Of a DNA stretch of 42,362 bases, positions 40,601-42,362 are shown piece by piece. The stretch lies in NCBI GenBank assembly GCA_028714015.1, contig JAQTNG010000004.1, positions 1 through 42,362 on the forward strand, read 5' to 3'. Position 1 is the first letter of the stretch. The number at the start of each line of letters is the position of its first letter. A model generated the notes under the pieces. That model did not search any database. It saw nothing but the letters and a program-made list of their open reading frames with translations, and was not told the DNA's origin. A program made the position numbers and the translations under genes. The stretch is from Elusimicrobiota bacterium. GTDB lineage: Bacteria > Elusimicrobiota > Elusimicrobia > UBA1565 > UBA9628.

Positions 40601-42362
40601 TCGGAGGACAAGGATTATCTCCTCGGCGTCCTGAAGAAGACCTGGCGCTACTACGACGACTACGCCGGCGCGGAGTACGGCCATCTGATCCCGGATCACA
40701 TCGACGCGGCCGGCACGAACAAGCCCGACGCCAAGGAAGGCCGCGAGCCCGGGCTCGACGGGAACATCGTCTACGCGCCCACCTCGCCGACCGACATCGG
40801 CTACGGCCTGATCGCGACGGCCGTCGCCGCGCGCTTCGGCCTCATCACGCGCGCTCAGGCCGTCGAGCGGCTGACCTCGGCGCTCAAGACCGTGGAGTCG
40901 CTGCCGAAGTTCAACGGCCTGCTCTACAACTTCTATCACGCGCGCACCACGGTCGCCACCTCCCGCTTCGTCTCGACGGTCGACAACGGGAACCTGGCCG
41001 CGGCGCTGACCACCGTCGGCAACCTCTTCCCCGAGGTGAGCGCCTCGGCGCACGGCCTGCGCGACGCGATGGACTTCGGCCTCCTCTACGATCCCGCCAA
41101 AAAGCTGATGCACATCGGCTACTCTCCCGACACGCGCGAGCTGACCTCGTCTTACTACGACATGCGCGTCAGCGAGGCGCGCACCGCGTACCAGGAGGCC
41201 ATCGCCAAGGGCGACATCCCCCCGGAAGCCTGGTTCGCCTTGGGCCACGCCGTCGTGCGCACGCCCGCGGGGACGACCTTCTCGAACTACGGCGGCACGG
41301 CGATGGAGTTCAGCACGCCGCTCGGCCACCTCAACGAGGCGGATCTGGCGCCGCACACCTGGGGCCTCGTGCTGCGCCGGTTCTACAAGAATCAGCTGAA
41401 GCTCGCGCGCCGCTGGAGCCTGCCCTTCTGGGGCCTGTCCGAATCCGGGCGCCCCGAGGCCTCCGACGACGGCGATCCGCTGTTCGGCTACAAGACCCAC
41501 GGCGACCCCGAGCTCTCGCAGGGGCACTACCGCCACAACGGCCCGGACAAGGACGTCGTGACTCCGTACGCGTCGGTGATGGGTCTCTCCGCCGGCATCG
41601 CGCCCTCCGCCGTGGTGGCGAACCTCCGCGCGCTCGAGGCCAAGGGCGCGCTCGGACCGTACGGCTTCTGGGAAGCGATGGCGGTCAAGCCCGACGGCAC
41701 CGCGGCCCCCGTCAAGCAGGTCATGGCGCACCATCAAGGGATGATCCTGCTCGCGATCGCCAACACTTTGACCGACGGCGAGTTCGGCAAGGCGTACAGC
41801 GGCGACGCCCGGATCAAGAGCCGGATATTGCCGCTGATTCAGGAGCGCATGCCGGAGATCTCGGCGGCCCGGACCGCGGCCGGGATCGCGGCGCCCAAGG
41901 CCCGCCACCTCGGCCTCGGCAACAAGACCTACGGCGCGGTCGTCGCCGAAGACGGCTCCATGATTTCCCGCGGTCGGGGCCCGCTCGACGCGGTATTGGC
42001 TCGCGCCGAGGTCGTCCGCGTCACGGATTCCGCGACCGGCAAGTCCTGGTCCGCGGGGCCCGACGCCAAGGCGAACTATCAGCCCGGCGTCGTCACGATT
42101 CGTTCCGAGCAGGACGGGATCAAAGTGACCGGGAGCCTCTCCGTCGACGGAGAATATCCCGTCGAAATCCTGGAAATGACGGTCTCAAACGCGGGCTCGA
42201 CGACGCGCAGCCTGCGCCTCGAAAACCCTTTCGAAGTCCGCGCCCAGGGCTCCGGCCGCCGTCCGGTCGCTTTCCGGGGCGGCGACGCGCCGGGACTCGT
42301 CCTTCAGCCCGGCGAGACGAAGACGGTCCGCTTCATCACCGGCCTGGCGTCCGACCCGGCCC
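34673..42362 (+). CDS. Giant exported protein with tandem cyclic-beta-glucan-synthase-like (glycoamylase/GH94) modules, right end missing
   Basis: At least 2563 residues, one open frame to the window edge. A signal peptide (about 1-32, ending AAAQ) and an Ala/Pro-rich linker (to about 120) are followed by module 1. This has a glycoamylase-like domain (about 160-555; APTSPTNIGY, LYNFYDARTL, RFVSTVDSGNLA, ANHQGMSLAALANYL) and a GH94-type beta-sandwich (about 620-850; WGPFVYVSEDKAVWSTAYQP). A second sandwich and the GH94 (alpha/alpha)6 domain (about 1030-1840) carry SGAFGGRDQVQDS, GDIQHWWFQ and TGDWNDGMG with catalytic Asp1530. A short linker (about 1860-1960) then leads to module 2, which repeats the glycoamylase-like domain (about 1970-2380; APTSPTDIGYG, LYNFYHARTT, RFVSTVDNGNLA, AHHQGMILLAIANTL) and enters another sandwich as the window ends. 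This is the cyclization plus phosphorylase part of cyclic beta-1,2-glucan synthase (NdvB/Cgs), without its GT84 domain and membrane helices. A role in cutting, re-ligating or phosphorolysing exported beta-1,2-glucans is inferred. Confidence 0.88.
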   Translation, partial: MSILKKPLASVAAAVLFISAPGPACYQAAAQSLGSASRAAEAASVPATGVVPALGTAAGPPSLAPLSAPTLGLPAAAVPAPVPLPAMEPARPIPLAAAQKPQAAALPELAKAMAPARAQDMPGRLDALYSGGVAKASADADAVAGTLGHIEPSGLEESSRRFFEGAAKGAWRGYFEKHVSALGLPYDNAQWLETHDPGEKNNLGLETMPDGTIRYAPTSPTNIGYYLTAVAAAKSFGWISDAEALARVRRTLKTLGQMEKWHGHLYNFYDARTLTATSRFVSTVDSGNLAAGLIAVGNLLPEIRGEARALSDAMDFGPLYDKEKGLLLVGYDAQNKAPDANHYGDYLSESRLAYLVAIGQGSVPASAWSRLDRTGSLDGGAMDHLAPLAFLDEPGHEADVRAQAKDAETLSGKSVWGKSEAAYLEKDENGHWHHRYGRFGAAGLASKKYAPGGARKEKVVSPYVSFLALAVPGVDAGAVRRNLRNLAALGLRRRDGAFLDGAQKDAETGKALPISQVFANHQGMSLAALANYLKEGMIRKAFSGDERIQKALALIDGKTAAGVERKKEGARKINGLNGVPEAHYFGAGSLFGMVTNFGSGFLKATGDVVRYVNEYLVNAFRADPVEQEAWGPFVYVSEDKAVWSTAYQPTRSADPEKLEAEFWPGGATLGNSQRGVRSTTRIWADSSVQVQEVTLTNESQHDRRLALTSFQDMALQNGGAYWAHPAYQKIFIQTKYDAEAEAIYGLRRGHAPGETWPVAFYFSDAPAGPGASFETSREAFLGKGGARAPDALAGGTLTGMTGAVIEPAAILQRSVTLKPGESRTVRFFTGLAQDEAAARATIARYRGLAATSFEGSRREAVRAAENEILAAGIAPRNRAKWASVRSQLLYPKPRPVAQESAPRTGRPAIAWRVTSESEIPDALELISLQPSWREKGAAADLVFLLDIGGALEKQRVKTALEAATTRILPGWNRTTLEGVRVLDAAEMSAAERNGLESKASVLLGVAAPTSVASPAPRREQGSKREPGTGPLFEFDSAKNEVVIFRPKDVPGVWSHVLANGYGTLKDGEVPEDGGPQYALLLTQNGGGFAARWDAQGNRTTGFTADPSVDAPAMAFHLRDLETGKHFSLTPGADASGAAEHKVRFGQEGYAVFEAAQKEAGLKASLTAFVPPDSPVAYLVVDVENLRDGPRRLDLTGLVDLALGEGPKQANRAVIVSRDPATGALLARNPDGKFPDASAFFAAVSGRPSSYGTDRASLLGLGGDLGNAAALSQPELPGAEASSGNPMAALRLPILDLAKKGDVTRVVLVLGQGKDRAEALDLVAKMQKAGAGGVVASLEETRDAWKKTRSALQISSPESSLDPMINGWLPRQALKSRMEARSGYHQASGAFGGRDQVQDSLIGLHLDPMITRNQIRLVARRQFREGDIQHWWFQFRGQESGFGVRTKFSDDLLWMPYALTQYLDATGDESLLKEREPYLLGRELNEHERDRGSVPKASPETGSVYEHATRAIDRSLSKMGEHGLPLMGTGDWNDGMGDVGAEGKGESVWLAFFLYDVLQRFAPVAEKQGDAGRAKLYRERAAALKAAIAKHAWDGKWWLRAYYDDGGPLGSVANEQWMIDSLPQAWAVISGAGDPARNKEGLESAWRYLVDEKNGIVRLGTPFYKDPPRSGQNHPGSLAGYPPGRREHGSYTHAAVWLAIGFAMQGDGDRAFELLGMLNPMVRTMTPERLAQYQQEPYAVAADRNADEPFLGRAGWTQYTGSAGWMYRAYVEYILGLRFKDGGLLVDPAIPSAWDGYTAQKTLKHPAPEGSGMGLREARYEITVRNPNHVSKGVESIRLDGALLTSGTSVVPFLDDGKLHKVEVLMGGAAAAPRKASAGRDVVKDNRIRAFVRGTVPRAANVVGRAFSHAAAAVSARAVSAYDRGYAAVRSALSLPYWLELYPAWVRVAYAVAPSGTERALRAAMGFLQRRQAAKISSEDKDYLLGVLKKTWRYYDDYAGAEYGHLIPDHIDAAGTNKPDAKEGREPGLDGNIVYAPTSPTDIGYGLIATAVAARFGLITRAQAVERLTSALKTVESLPKFNGLLYNFYHARTTVATSRFVSTVDNGNLAAALTTVGNLFPEVSASAHGLRDAMDFGLLYDPAKKLMHIGYSPDTRELTSSYYDMRVSEARTAYQEAIAKGDIPPEAWFALGHAVVRTPAGTTFSNYGGTAMEFSTPLGHLNEADLAPHTWGLVLRRFYKNQLKLARRWSLPFWGLSESGRPEASDDGDPLFGYKTHGDPELSQGHYRHNGPDKDVVTPYASVMGLSAGIAPSAVVANLRALEAKGALGPYGFWEAMAVKPDGTAAPVKQVMAHHQGMILLAIANTLTDGEFGKAYSGDARIKSRILPLIQERMPEISAARTAAGIAAPKARHLGLGNKTYGAVVAEDGSMISRGRGPLDAVLARAEVVRVTDSATGKSWSAGPDAKANYQPGVVTIRSEQDGIKVTGSLSVDGEYPVEILEMTVSNAGSTTRSLRLENPFEVRAQGSGRRPVAFRGGDAPGLVLQPGETKTVRFITGLASDPA

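Noticed and set aside
34664-41908. Four long minus-strand open frames (34664-36421, 36476-38092, 38723-40156, 40460-41908) opposite the giant glucan-active gene.
   Set aside because: Their translations are Arg/Val/Leu/Gly-rich without domains. They arise because GC-rich codons rarely give stops on the opposite strand, and the plus-strand frame has clear domain signatures throughout.

Overview
The window is GC-rich, densely packed bacterial chromosome. About 33 protein genes are visible, many overlapping by 1-25 nt, with no tRNA, rRNA, CRISPR array or transposase gene. The gene set is Gram-negative in style: periplasmic and secreted proteins with Ala/Pro-rich linkers, type IV pilus retraction ATPases, a NadD-YqeK fusion, GatCAB, HemB/HemL and very long periplasmic glucan-active proteins. 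This suits a free-living Elusimicrobiota-like lineage best. That assignment is inferred from gene content, not from a marker gene.

Layout. (1) 1-8476, minus strand: one compact operon glgP-pcrA-gatC-TPR protein-gatA-Nudix-gatB, read from a promoter at about 8.5 kb; gatB runs off the left edge. (2) 8607-9976, plus: a secreted protein with a possible transglutaminase-like Cys/His/Asp set, and an unknown partner. (3) 9973-14723: D-2-hydroxyacid dehydrogenase and PhyH-type dioxygenase (minus), dusB (plus), then a glycosyltransferase and a DUF1015 protein (minus). (4) 14791-21929, plus: operon nadD/yqeK-LytR_C protein-pilT-cNMP protein-rsfS-pilT-argS. (5) 22022-24904, minus: receiver domain lacking its phospho-Asp, a small membrane protein and a secreted subtilase. 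(6) 25043-27768, plus: secreted protein, Bax-inhibitor-1 family protein, and a membrane-anchored protein with an RTX-associated C-terminal domain. (7) 27775-32078, minus: four genes encoding two ClpB-D2-like AAA+ ATPases (one membrane-anchored and lacking the pore-loop tyrosine), a membrane-anchored parallel-beta-helix protein and a bitopic protein with a DDCAEDGD motif. This is the best candidate for an undescribed system. (8) 32213-34473, minus: hemB-hemL. (9) 34673 to the right edge, plus: a giant exported protein, at least 2563 residues, with an internally duplicated module related to the cyclization (glycoamylase-like) and GH94 parts of cyclic beta-1,2-glucan synthase but without the membrane glycosyltransferase.

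Regulatory grammar. Many transcription units have a -10 hexamer (TAnAAT or TACACT) ending only 5-10 nt before the start codon, often with a well-spaced -35. This implies leaderless or almost leaderless mRNAs. At three divergent gene pairs the two promoters appear to use the same YTGTCAA heptamer as -35 in both directions. Two related long-hairpin elements (29-31 nt arms, 21-nt loop) sit between convergent genes and probably also end transcription from both sides.
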